A stretch of 64,000 nt of DNA, taken from NCBI RefSeq assembly GCF_009812055.1, contig NZ_WQNH01000026.1, forward strand, positions 1 through 64,000, given 5' to 3'. The position numbers and the translations under genes were made by a program. Below, in pieces: positions 43,012 to 51,018 of this stretch. Origin of the DNA: Chelativorans xinjiangensis (GTDB lineage Bacteria; Pseudomonadota; Alphaproteobacteria; Rhizobiales; Rhizobiaceae). Numbering within the stretch: the stretch's first letter is position 1; each line of letters begins with the position of its first letter. The notes under the pieces were generated by a model. The model saw only the letters and a program-made list of their open reading frames with translations, searched no databases and was not told the DNA's origin.

Positions 43012-44331
43012 TTACAGTTCCCCCGCGTCCTCGAGGATCTCCGTCGCCTTCTCCGCGGCGTCGTTGAGCGCCTGCTCAGCGCTCTTGTCGCCGAGGATGG
43101 CGGCCTGCAGCTCGGGGTAGACGGCGTTGGAGATCTCGATCCAGGATGCCGTCTGCGGCACGGGGAAGGCATGCTCGGCCGCCTGCTGGAAGGCCGTCAG
43201 CACCTCCTGGCGGTAGGCGTCGCCTTCAGCTTCGGCGACCACCCATTCCCACACGGCGGTGCGCGTGGGCAGCGGGCCGGCGGCGGCTTCGAGCTTCTGG
43301 CTGTCCTCGTTGGTGAGCCACCACACAAGCGAAGCGGCGGCTTCCTTGTCGGCGCAGCTTTCGGTGACGGAGAAGCCGTGATGGCCCGACCAGCCGGTGC
43401 GCTTGCCGGAAGAACCCTTGGGCTGCACCTTGACGCCGACATCGCCGGCGACCTTGGAGGATTGGGGATCGTTGAAGAAGCCCGCCCAGCCCGGCCAGTC
43501 GAGATTGATGGCGACGGTGCCGGAGGCAAAGCCCTGGCCGAGGTCGTCCCACAGATAGTTGGTCGTGCCGGCGGGAACGGCCTTCGCCTCATAGAGGTCG
43601 ACGAACCACTGAAGCGCCCGCTGGCCGGCTTCCGAGTTGAAGGCGGGGCGGCCGTCCGCGTCGAGATACTCGCCGCCCTCCGCCACCAGCATCTCGTAGA
43701 AGCGGCCATTGATGGCCTCTTCCTTGCCGGCATACTGCGTGCCGTAGAAATCCGGCGGGTTGGCGAAGAACGCCGCCTGGTCGGCGACCTCCTGCCAGGT
43801 GTCCGGCGGCACCAGGTCGTAGCCGTACTTCTCCTTGAACTCCGCCTTCTTTTCATCGTCCTCGTAGAGGCTCTTCTGGTAGTAGAGCGCGGAGACGTCG
43901 AACTGGGCGCGCGGCAGCATCACCAGCCTGCCGTCGAGTGTCGAGGCGCTGATATTGGCCGGCACGAAGGCGTCGATCTCCGACTGCGGCAGAAGGGCGA
44001 CAAGATCGGTGTAGATGCCGGGATATTGCGGCGCGAAGGAGGAGTGGTTGGAGCCGACGCACCAGCCGATCGAACCCGTGGCGATGTCGGACTTGATCTC
44101 CTTGTCGAGCTCGAAGTGGTTCTTCTTCGAGATGACGTTGACCTTGGCGCCCGTCGCCTCTTCCCACTCGGCGATGCGCGCGTAAAGCGCCTCATATTGC
44201 TGGCCGCCGATCAGCTTGGCGTCGATGGTGACGCCGTCGAAGCTGCCGGGCAGTTCCTGCGCCAGGGCAGGGGCGGCGCCAAGCGCCATGGCGAGCGCGC
44301 CGGCGGAAGCACTGAAAAGCAGTCTGTTCAT
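43012..44331 (-). CDS. Sugar ABC transporter periplasmic binding protein (family 1)
   Basis: 439 residues from ATG 44331, preceded by GGGGAGGA. Signal peptide ends near residue 25 (ALAQELPG). SBP_bac_1 family: WEEATGAKVNVI near 55, SASTLDGRLVMLPRAQFDVSALYY, TWQEVADQAAFF. First gene of the operon 44331-34372, divergent from the IclR regulator. The operon enzymes suggest a 6-deoxyhexose or its glycoside as ligand. Confidence 0.9.
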   Translation of the reverse strand: MNRLLFSASAGALAMALGAAPALAQELPGSFDGVTIDAKLIGGQQYEALYARIAEWEEATGAKVNVISKKNHFELDKEIKSDIATGSIGWCVGSNHSSFAPQYPGIYTDLVALLPQSEIDAFVPANISASTLDGRLVMLPRAQFDVSALYYQKSLYEDDEKKAEFKEKYGYDLVPPDTWQEVADQAAFFANPPDFYGTQYAGKEEAINGRFYEMLVAEGGEYLDADGRPAFNSEAGQRALQWFVDLYEAKAVPAGTTNYLWDDLGQGFASGTVAINLDWPGWAGFFNDPQSSKVAGDVGVKVQPKGSSGKRTGWSGHHGFSVTESCADKEAAASLVWWLTNEDSQKLEAAAGPLPTRTAVWEWVVAEAEGDAYRQEVLTAFQQAAEHAFPVPQTASWIEISNAVYPELQAAILGDKSAEQALNDAAEKATEILEDAGEL

Positions 44332-44411
44332 GAGTATCCTCCCCAGAAAGCAGTTCGCCTCGGCGCCTGCCGGGGCGGGATCGTGCGTCGCCCTCATTGG
44401 TGAGAGCTTAA

Positions 44412-44487
44412 TTCATATACAAACATCTGCTATGGTCGTCGTCAAGCGTGAACTGCGTTGCGCACCCCGGCAGCTTGCGTATATGAA
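44412..44487. promoter_or_regulatory. Inverted half sites in the divergent IclR / sugar-operon promoter region
   Basis: TTCATATAC at 44412-44420 and GTATATGAA at 44479-44487 are exact inverted 9-mers on either side of the divergent promoters. They could be two operator sites for the IclR regulator, one per promoter. Confidence 0.45.
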
Positions 44488-44511
44488 AAGCAAGCTTCAC
44501 CGGAGAGGGCC

Positions 44512-45297
44512 GTGAAAGAAGAAGACAACGAACGCTACCGCGCGCCGGCTTTGGACAAGGGTCTCGACATCCTGGAGCTGCTCGCCGGTGTCGACGGCGG
44601 CTTGACCCAGGCCGAGATCGCCAAGCGCCTCGACCGCAGCCCCAACGAGTTCTACCGCATGCTCGACCGGCTGGTGCGGCGCGGCTATGTCACGCGCATC
44701 GACGGCGACCGCTTCTCGCTGACATTGAAGCTGTTCGGCCTCGCCCAGCTCCACGCGCCGGTGCGCCGGCTCGTCTCCTATGCCACGCCCTTGATGCGCG
44801 AGCTTGCCGAGGCTTCGCGCCAGGCCAACCAGCTCGTCGTCTTCGACCGTGGTGCTGCCGTCGTCATCGCCCAGCAGGAGGCGCCCGGCTATTGGGGCAT
44901 CTCCATCCGCGTCGGCTCGCAAATCGGCCTGTTCGACACCGGCTCCGGCCATGTCCTTCTCGCCTTCCGCAGCGAGGAGGAGCGGCAGATGATGATTGCC
45001 GAGAACCTGAGGAGCAACGAGAAGCCGGAGCTTTCGCCGGAGTTCTTCGAGCGGCTCGACCAGATCCGCGACCGCGGCTACGAGATGATGCCGAGCGCCC
45101 AGACCGCCGGCGTCTTCAACCTCTCGGCGCCGGTGCTGGGCCCCGACGGGCGGGCGATTGCCGCGCTGACGGTGCCCTATATCGCGCTGGTCAACGCCAA
45201 GGGCGCGCCGGACATCACCGGCACCATGCAGCTCGTGCTCAAGACGACGCAGAAGCTCTCGCGGCTGGCCGGCGCGGACATGACGCCGGTGGCATGA
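44512..45297 (+). CDS. IclR-family transcriptional regulator
   Basis: 261 residues from GTG 44512 (CGGAGAGGG upstream). Winged HTH at about 12-70 (ALDKGLDILELLAG, LTQAEIAKRLDRSPNEFYRMLDRLVRRGYV) and an IclR effector domain at about 80-255 with GSQIGLFDTGSGHVLLAF and SAPVLGPDGRAIAALTVPY. Divergent from the 44331-34372 sugar operon and followed 49 bases later by a lactonase gene, so it is the probable local regulator of both. Confidence 0.9.
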   Translation: MKEEDNERYRAPALDKGLDILELLAGVDGGLTQAEIAKRLDRSPNEFYRMLDRLVRRGYVTRIDGDRFSLTLKLFGLAQLHAPVRRLVSYATPLMRELAEASRQANQLVVFDRGAAVVIAQQEAPGYWGISIRVGSQIGLFDTGSGHVLLAFRSEEERQMMIAENLRSNEKPELSPEFFERLDQIRDRGYEMMPSAQTAGVFNLSAPVLGPDGRAIAALTVPYIALVNAKGAPDITGTMQLVLKTTQKLSRLAGADMTPVA

Positions 45298-45346
45298 TGT
45301 TTTATTGGAACGGGCGATTTCATTCGCCTGAGGGAGGAGGCTACGC

Positions 45347-46186
45347 ATGATCGTCGACACTCATCTGCACGTCATCGACCAGGCAGCGCTCAGCTATCCA
45401 TGGCTTGCCGGGGTGCCGCCGCTCAACCGGGATTTCTCCTACGAGGAATACGCGCGCGAGGCGCGGCGCGTCGGCATCGAGGCGACGCTGCATATGGAGG
45501 TCGACGTCGCCGAAGACAGGATCGAGGCGGAGACAGGCTATGTCGGCTCTCTCAAGGAGCGCCCGGACAGCCTTATCGTCGGCGCCATCGCCTCCTGCCG
45601 GCCGGAGGACGAAGGCTTTGCCGCCTATCTGGAGCGGCAGCAGGCTAACCCGCTGGTCAAGGGCTTCCGCCGCGTCCTGCATGTCATGCCGGATGAACTG
45701 TCGGAGGGGCCACTTTTCCGCGAGAACCTCGCCCGGCTCTCCGGCACACGCTTCACCTTCGATCTGTGCGTGCTGCCGCGGCAGCTGCCGAAGGCCATGG
45801 CGCTTGCCGACCTGGCGCCGGACGTGCAGTTCATCCTCGACCATTGCGGCGTGCCGGACATCAAGGAGGGCGCATCCGAGCCCTGGCGCGCGCACATGGC
45901 CGAGATCGCCAAACGGCCGAACGTGACGGCGAAGATCTCCGGCGTCGTCGCCTATGCGGACCCCGAAAGCTGGACCGTCGAGACCCTGCGCCCCTGGGTC
46001 GAGCACACGGTGGACTGCTTCGGCTGGGACCGCGTGGTGTGGGGCAGCGACTGGCCCGTCTGCACGCTGGGCGGCGGGCTCTCGACATGGGTGGCGGCCA
46101 CGCAGGCGCTGTTTGCGGGCGCCAGCGCGGCGGAGCGGGCGAAGCTGTTTTCGCGGAATGCGCGGAGGATTTGGGGGTTGGGGTGA
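45347..46186 (+). CDS. Amidohydrolase family 2, probable sugar 1,5-lactonase
   Basis: 279 residues, Amidohydro_2 TIM barrel (COG3618 type). Metal and catalytic residues: DTHLHV near 3-8, the barrel His in LDHCGVPD near 168, Lys/His region TAKISGV, and GSDWPV (Asp) near 233. L-fuconolactone and L-rhamnonolactone hydrolases belong to this group; the downstream-pathway enzyme fuconate dehydratase is encoded in the divergent operon. ATG after GAGGGAGGAG. Confidence 0.87.
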   Translation: MIVDTHLHVIDQAALSYPWLAGVPPLNRDFSYEEYAREARRVGIEATLHMEVDVAEDRIEAETGYVGSLKERPDSLIVGAIASCRPEDEGFAAYLERQQANPLVKGFRRVLHVMPDELSEGPLFRENLARLSGTRFTFDLCVLPRQLPKAMALADLAPDVQFILDHCGVPDIKEGASEPWRAHMAEIAKRPNVTAKISGVVAYADPESWTVETLRPWVEHTVDCFGWDRVVWGSDWPVCTLGGGLSTWVAATQALFAGASAAERAKLFSRNARRIWGLG

Positions 46187-46207
46187 GGCATTGGCCTGTG
46201 CTGTCGT

Positions 46208-46237
46208 CCGTGTTATATTGTACACACTATAACACGG
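46208..46237. promoter_or_regulatory. Operator palindrome of the toxin-antitoxin pair
   Basis: CCGTGTTATA (46208-46217) and TATAACACGG (46228-46237) are perfect 10-bp inverted arms, 11 bases before the antitoxin ATG. Ribbon-helix-helix antitoxins typically bind such sites to repress their own operon. Confidence 0.75.
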
Positions 46238-46247
46238 AGCATTTTCA

Positions 46248-46508
46248 ATGCCGGCCAGCACGACCATGACCATCCGCGTCAGCCCCGAGGTGAAGGAGAA
46301 GCTGGGGCGGCTGGCGCATGACACCAAGCGCAGCAAGTCTTTTCTCGCGGCGGAAGCGCTCGCTGGATATGTGGACCGGGAACTCGATATCATCGAGGGT
46401 ATCCGGCGCGGGCTTGCCGATGCGGAGGCAGGGCGGGTCGTGGAGCATGATGAAGCCATGGCGGAGCTTTACGCCGTGATCGAGGCTGCCGAGAGCGGAA
46501 AGAAGTGA
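46248..46508 (+). CDS. Ribbon-helix-helix antitoxin (ParD/CopG type)
   Basis: 86 residues. N-terminal RHH DNA-binding domain: STTMTIRVSPEVKEKLGRLAH followed by KSFLAAEALAGYVDRE; the acidic C-terminal part wraps the toxin. Its stop overlaps the toxin ATG by four bases (ATGA), the classical arrangement. A palindrome precedes it. Confidence 0.9.
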   Translation: MPASTTMTIRVSPEVKEKLGRLAHDTKRSKSFLAAEALAGYVDRELDIIEGIRRGLADAEAGRVVEHDEAMAELYAVIEAAESGKK

Positions 46509-46813
46509 AGCGGCGCGTCCGTTGGTCCCGCGACGCATTGGACGATCTGAAAGCGCAAATCTCCTACATTGCCGCAGAGAACCCGCGTGCTGCGCGACGG
46601 GTGACGGATCGGATACGCGCTACCGGGGCGGCTCTCGGCGATATGGCCACGGGGCGGCCCGGCCGTGTGAGCGGCACTTATGAAAAGTCGGTATCCGGAC
46701 TGCCGATCATCCTTGTCTATGCAATCATCGGGAAAGCCGGTGTAGAAGCCGTCCTGATCCTGCGGATGATCCACATGGCGAGGAACTGGCCGCCGGAGGA
46801 TTGGCCGAAGTAG
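46505..46813 (+). CDS. ParE/RelE-superfamily toxin
   Basis: 102 residues. RelE/ParE fold: VRWSRDALDDLKAQISYIAAENPRAARRVTDRI at the N-terminus, GRPGRVSGTYEKSVSGLPIILVYAI in the middle, and VLILRMIHMARNWP at the C-terminus, the ParE-type ending. ParE toxins inhibit gyrase and RelE toxins cut mRNA on ribosomes; the sequence favours ParE but does not prove it. Convergent with the next gene, 8 bases apart. Confidence 0.88.
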   Translation: MKRRVRWSRDALDDLKAQISYIAAENPRAARRVTDRIRATGAALGDMATGRPGRVSGTYEKSVSGLPIILVYAIIGKAGVEAVLILRMIHMARNWPPEDWPK

Positions 46814-46820
46814 CGCGGCG

Positions 46821-47957
46821 CTACCCATCGCTCCCCTCCGCAAACATCCTGTTCAGATCGGCAACGATCTTTGCCCCGCCCTCCCGCCGCAGAAGCCCGT
46901 CGTTCAGCCGTGCGGACGCCTTTTCCTGGAAATCCATATACCCGTCATGGCGCGGGCGGAGCCAGGCGGCTTCGAGGGTGCGCCGCGTGGCGCGGTAGAA
47001 ATTGCCGGTGGCGGCGTTGACGGTGTCGTCCTCCCAGGCGGCGGCGTGGCCGGGCTGGCCGCCGGCGGCCGCGTAGGGGCCGCGCTGGGTCTTACCGCCG
47101 GCGATCCAGTAGGCGAAGTCGGTGGCGGCTTCCTTCGCGCTCGAGAAGGCGGAGACGGCGATGCCCGTGCCGCCGAGGGCGGAGCCGACGGGACCTTCGG
47201 GCCCGAGCGCCGGGATATCGGCGAACGCGAGGCGGTGCGGGCGGAAGCTGGCAACCGCGTAGTTGACGTAGCCGTAGATCAGCGGCGCGCAGGCGACCTT
47301 CGATCCCTCGGCCGCCATGGCTTCGAAGACGGCGATCGGGTCCATGTCGAAAGCCGGGCGGCCGGCTGCATCGGCGATTTCGCGCAGCACATCGAATACG
47401 GTCTCTCCCGATTCCGGCGCGATGAGGGCCTCGGCCCTGTCGCTGGCGCAGGGTGTGCCGAGGTTGGCGGCGAGCGTGAAGAAGCACATGAGCGAATGCG
47501 GCGGCCGGAGGGGGAGGAGCACACGGCCTTCCCGCGCAAGCTCCAGGACTTCCGTCCAGGCGGTCGGCGGGCGATCCAGGAGGTCGGGGCGGAAGGCCTG
47601 CACTTGCGCGGCGGCATCGATGGGGAAGGCCCACTGCCGGCCTTGCCACTCATAGCTCGGGTAGGAAAGGCCGACGCTGCCCTTGGCCAGCGCCGCGCGC
47701 TCGGCCTCGCGGTCCGGCACGTCGAGGGGGGCGAGGCAGCCTTCGGCCGTGATCTGGCCGACATGGGGATGGTCGATGACGATCAGGTCGTAGCGGCGGG
47801 CGAGCTCCTCGACGGGATAGGATTCGAAATCCTGCAGCGAGCGCTTGTCCCAGGCGATCTCCACGCCGGTCTTCTCCCGCCACAGCCGCGAGCAGGCGGC
47901 CATGGGGTCGTAGCCGCGCGGGTGGCTCCACGTCATGCCCTTCAATTTCACGCTCAC
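46821..47957 (-). CDS. Solute-binding-protein-like (family 1) protein without a signal peptide
   Basis: 378 residues from GTG 47957, which overlaps the CoA-transferase stop as GTGA. The fold resembles ABC sugar-binding proteins (RLWREKTGVEIAWDKRSL, WTEVLELAREGRVLLPL, AAEGSKVACAPLIYGY, FAYWIAGGKTQRGPY). No signal peptide, Tat motif or lipobox lies at the start (SVKLKGMTWSHPRGYDPM), and no ABC permease or ATPase is nearby. It may act in the cytoplasm as a ligand-binding or enzyme-like protein with the CoA-transferase, or be secreted by an unseen route. Confidence 0.75.
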   Translation of the reverse strand: MSVKLKGMTWSHPRGYDPMAACSRLWREKTGVEIAWDKRSLQDFESYPVEELARRYDLIVIDHPHVGQITAEGCLAPLDVPDREAERAALAKGSVGLSYPSYEWQGRQWAFPIDAAAQVQAFRPDLLDRPPTAWTEVLELAREGRVLLPLRPPHSLMCFFTLAANLGTPCASDRAEALIAPESGETVFDVLREIADAAGRPAFDMDPIAVFEAMAAEGSKVACAPLIYGYVNYAVASFRPHRLAFADIPALGPEGPVGSALGGTGIAVSAFSSAKEAATDFAYWIAGGKTQRGPYAAAGGQPGHAAAWEDDTVNAATGNFYRATRRTLEAAWLRPRHDGYMDFQEKASARLNDGLLRREGGAKIVADLNRMFAEGSDG

Positions 47958-49111
47958 AGGCCGAACTCCCGGCGGATCGCCTCGCTGTGCTCGCCGACGC
48001 GCGGGGCGGCGCGCGCCATCTTCGGCCTCTGGCCGTCGACGCGGATGGGCGAGCGGGTGGTGAGGATCGACACGTCGTCCTCGCGGGTGACGGTCTGCAG
48101 CATGTCGAGGTGCTTGAAGCCATCGTGTTCGAGGAGGTCGTTCCAGTCGAGCACCTTGGCGCACCAGATGTCGGCCGGCTCGAGGATCGCCAGCCATTCG
48201 TCGACCGTCTTCCCGGCCGTCCGCTCGGCGATGATGGCCTTGATGGCGTCGCGCTCGGAAAACCAGCTTTCCGGCTTGTCGCGATAGGGTGACAGCGCCT
48301 CGATCTCCATCAGGTCGGCGAGCTTGGGGATCGGCGTCATGGCGATGGTGAGGAAACCGTCGCTTGCCGGATAGACGCCGTAGGGCGCGGCGAGATAGGC
48401 ATGCGCGCTGCGAACAGCGGAGCGTCTCGGCTGCCGCCGCCCGTCGTTCAGGAAGGTGGTGAGCACCTCGAACTGGAAATCGACCAGCGCCTCGAGCAGG
48501 CTCGTCTGCACATGCCCGCCCTTGCCGCTGACGCCGCGGCGCACCAGGAAGGCGAGGATGCCCTGCGCGGCGGCGGCACCGGCCAGCATGTCGGCGACCG
48601 CCAGGCCGAAGGGCACCGGCCCCTGGCCGTCGTCGCCGCTCAGCCACATGGCGCCCGAGCGCGACTGGGCAAGCAGGTCCTGGCCGGGCCTGTCGACCCA
48701 CGGGCCTTCCTCGCCATAGCCGCTGATGGAGGCGTAGACGATGCGCGGGTTGAGCGCGCTCACCGCGGCATAGTCGAGGCCGAGCCGCTCGATCACGCCG
48801 GGGCGGAAGTTCTGGATCATGACGTCCGCCCTGGCGAGAAGCTTCCTGAGGGCGGTAAGGTCCTGCGCATTCTTCAGGTCGACGGCAAAGCTCTCCTTGC
48901 CGCGGTTGATGGCATGGAAGATGGTGGAATCGCCGCCGATCTCCGTGTCGGAGAGGTAAAGCCGGCGCGACAGGTCGCCGCCGTCCGGCCGCTCGATCTT
49001 GATGACGCGGGCGCCGAGGTCCATCAGCCGCAGCGAGCAGTAGGGGCCGGAAAGGAACTGGCTCATGTCGACGACGACGAGCCCCTCCAGCGGCAGTGCG
49101 ACCTCGCTCAT
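47954..49111 (-). CDS. Family III CoA-transferase (CaiB/BaiF)
   Basis: 385 residues from ATG 49111. N-terminal LEGLVVVDMSQFLSGPYCSLRLMDLGARVIKIERP (CoA-binding Rossmann part), NRGKESFAVDLKN, MIQNFRPGVIERLGLDY, and the catalytic-Asp segment RPGQDLLAQSRSGAMW near 166-181. Moves CoA between carboxylic acids; substrate unknown. Coupled by overlaps to the small open frame upstream and to the binding-protein-like gene downstream. Confidence 0.9.
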   Translation of the reverse strand: MSEVALPLEGLVVVDMSQFLSGPYCSLRLMDLGARVIKIERPDGGDLSRRLYLSDTEIGGDSTIFHAINRGKESFAVDLKNAQDLTALRKLLARADVMIQNFRPGVIERLGLDYAAVSALNPRIVYASISGYGEEGPWVDRPGQDLLAQSRSGAMWLSGDDGQGPVPFGLAVADMLAGAAAAQGILAFLVRRGVSGKGGHVQTSLLEALVDFQFEVLTTFLNDGRRQPRRSAVRSAHAYLAAPYGVYPASDGFLTIAMTPIPKLADLMEIEALSPYRDKPESWFSERDAIKAIIAERTAGKTVDEWLAILEPADIWCAKVLDWNDLLEHDGFKHLDMLQTVTREDDVSILTTRSPIRVDGQRPKMARAAPRVGEHSEAIRREFGL

Positions 49112-49170
49112 CGGTGAAGCTCCCCGGTCAAGGCACCGTTCTCCGGCGCGCCCGTCTTCGCCTTCGGCAT
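49108..49170 (-). CDS. 20-codon open frame coupled to the CoA-transferase
   Basis: ATG 49170 follows a GGAGGAGAC site and reads 20 residues (MPKAKTGAPENGALTGELHR), ending in a TGA that overlaps the CoA-transferase ATG (ATGA). The string ENGALTGE resembles the start of CaiB-type proteins (PLTGLRV), so it may be the stump of a second CoA-transferase left by a deletion, now serving as a translational leader. No independent support for a functional peptide. Confidence 0.4.
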   Translation of the reverse strand: MPKAKTGAPENGALTGELHR

Positions 49171-49234
49171 GTCTCCTCCACGAGGGTTGTTTTCTCTTGT
49201 GAAGAAAGTATTCAGATATGAGATAAATGCAAGG

Positions 49235-50780
49235 CCCCCTCTTCGATAGGGGCGAGCGCCATCGCCGCCACGCCCGCTTTCGCGTCTGGCCATTGACCCT
49301 TCGACTGTTCGACAAGCTCACAGCTCAGGGTGGGAAGCGGGGCGCGTCTTCGGCACCGCAGGAGGCGCTTTGGGGGCGCCTCAAATAAGGCGCGTCCAAC
49401 GCGCCCCACCGGAGTCTGTCCCGCCGTCGGCCGGTCACTCGGGCTCCCCGCCCTTCCCGGCTGCACCCAATTGGGGGCTTTGCCGGGCCGGACGAGAAGC
49501 CCTGGCGGCTTCTCCGCAATGCCGGCAACGCTGTCACCCAGCGCTCCCGGCACCGCCGGCCTGTCGCGGGCCCTCAGGCCTCCGGGTACCGAGCCCGAAG
49601 GGAGAGGTCTCCGCCGCTCTCCCGAACACCCGGTGCGCATCCGGTTCCCGCGAGAGCGATGGCAAGGATTGTACGGGCGGGCTGGGCAGGGGGGCGTATT
49701 TTCCCGCGAAAAAATTGGAGAATTTTTTCTGCAGTGAGTGAAACCAATGGGTTGTCGGGAAAGAAAAAAATTGTCGCCACATTTTATCCCCGCGCAGGCA
49801 AGGCATCGCCGGCTGAGGTGAAGGGTGCCCGCCGCCCTTCCAACGTGGCGTCATCCCTACCCGCGCGCGTCATCCCCACCCGCCCGCGCGCGTCATCCCG
49901 GAAAGCCGAAGGCTTGTCCGGGACCCATTCTCGCCTCGCTGAAGCTCCGGCGAAGCGGGCCGGAAGGTGGGCGAGTCACGGAATGGGTCCCGGACAGTCT
50001 CCGCTTCGCTCCGACTTCCGGGATGACGCGCGCGCGGGTGGGATGGGGAGGATTTTAAGGGCAGGCTGGGCAGGGGGGAGTATTTTCCTGCGAAAAAAGT
50101 TGGAGAAATTATTCCGAAGCGAGGGAAAACAATGGGTTGGTGGGGAAGAAAAAATCTTTGTCGCCACATTTTATCCCCGCGCAGGCGAGGCATCGCCGGC
50201 TGAGGTGAAGGGCGCCCGCCGCCTCTCCAACGCGCGTCATCCCCACCCGCGCGCGTCATCCCGGAAAGCCGAAAGGCTTGTCCGGGACCCATTCCGTGAC
50301 TCGTCCACCTCCGGAATGGGTCCCGGACAGTCTCCGCTTCGCTCCGACTTCCGGGATGACGCGCGCGGGTGGGGTGGGGAGGATTTTAAGGGCAGGCTGG
50401 GCAGGGGGGCGTATTTTCCTGCGAAAAAGTTGGAGAAATTATTCCGAAGCGAAGGAAAACAATGGGTTGGTGGGGAAGAAAAAATCTTTGTCGCCACATT
50501 TTATCCCCGCGCAGGCAAGGCATTGCCGGCTGAGGTGAAGGGCGCCCGCCGCCTTTCCAACGCGCGCGCGGTGGGTGATGGGTTTTCCTTGAAATGCCGG
50601 CGCCCCTTCGCGCCCCCCTCTGTCCTGACGGCCAATCTCCCCCCGTGTGGGGGAGATGTCCGGCCCTTCGACAAAGCTCAGGACAGAGGGGGGCGCGAAG
50701 GGGCGCTGGCTTATCCGAGGTCACGCCTTGAGCCGGTAAGGCTGCACGGTTCTCCAAACGCGTCATCACCACCCGCGCGG
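49235..50780. repeat. Gene-free array of interleaved repeats
   Basis: About 1.5 kb with no credible gene. A unit of about 185 bases (GGCAGGCTGGGCAGGGGG..., TTTTCCTGCGAAAAAAGTTGGAGAA..., CGCCACATTTTATCCCCGCGCAGGC..., GGTGAAGGGCGCCCGCCGCC) occurs three times, near 49666-49850, 50045-50235 and 50370-50565, alternating with R1 palindromes at 49889-50034 and 50253-50367. A 28-bp perfect inverted repeat (50601-50628 / 50679-50706) follows, and then one arm (50708-50779) of a direct repeat that recurs after the DUF4185 gene. The left part (49235-49660) is GC-rich and unassigned. Confidence 0.85.
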
Positions 50781-50818
50781 GCGGGCTCCAGAGATCTGCA
50801 CCAGTTCGTGAAGGTTGC

Positions 50819-50935
50819 TTGACATAACCTATTAAGAAAGAAGGGAAAAACCTATATAACGATAAATTTGTTTCCGACATTAATTGTATGTGAGAAAAAA
50901 ATCCGTTATAAAGCCGGTCATCATCTTCAGCCGGG
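50819..50935 (+). promoter_or_regulatory. AT-rich leader before the DUF4185 gene
   Basis: A sharp AT-rich patch (TTGACATAACCTATTAAGAAAG..., CCTATATAACGATAAATTTG...) in otherwise GC-rich DNA. TTGACA at 50819-50824 is a candidate -35 box, but no well-spaced -10 box is obvious, so the promoter call is tentative. Confidence 0.35.
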
Positions 50936-51018
50936 CGGGGGGCCCCTCCGAGTTGTGATCGCGCAGCGGATTTGTGTCCGCAGGCGGCGGGGCTCTTGGC
51001 GTATGTCGGGAGTCACGA

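Noticed and set aside
46821-48701. 626-codon extension of the binding-protein-like gene
   Set aside because: The extra 248 codons are the CoA-transferase gene read out of frame.
49330-49737. Open frame of 135 codons left of the array
   Set aside because: Arg/Pro/Gly-rich sequence without family resemblance or ribosome-binding site; overlapping frames in the same region are equally open.
49666-50565. Possible CRISPR-like repeat-spacer array
   Set aside because: Units are about 185 bases, spacings are unequal, the spacers are themselves repeats (R1), and no cas genes are present.
49659-50822. Long open frame (387 codons) across the repeat array
   Set aside because: It reads straight through three copies of the 185-bp unit and two R1 palindromes, repeating the same peptide pieces; an artefact of GC-rich repeats with no domain signal.
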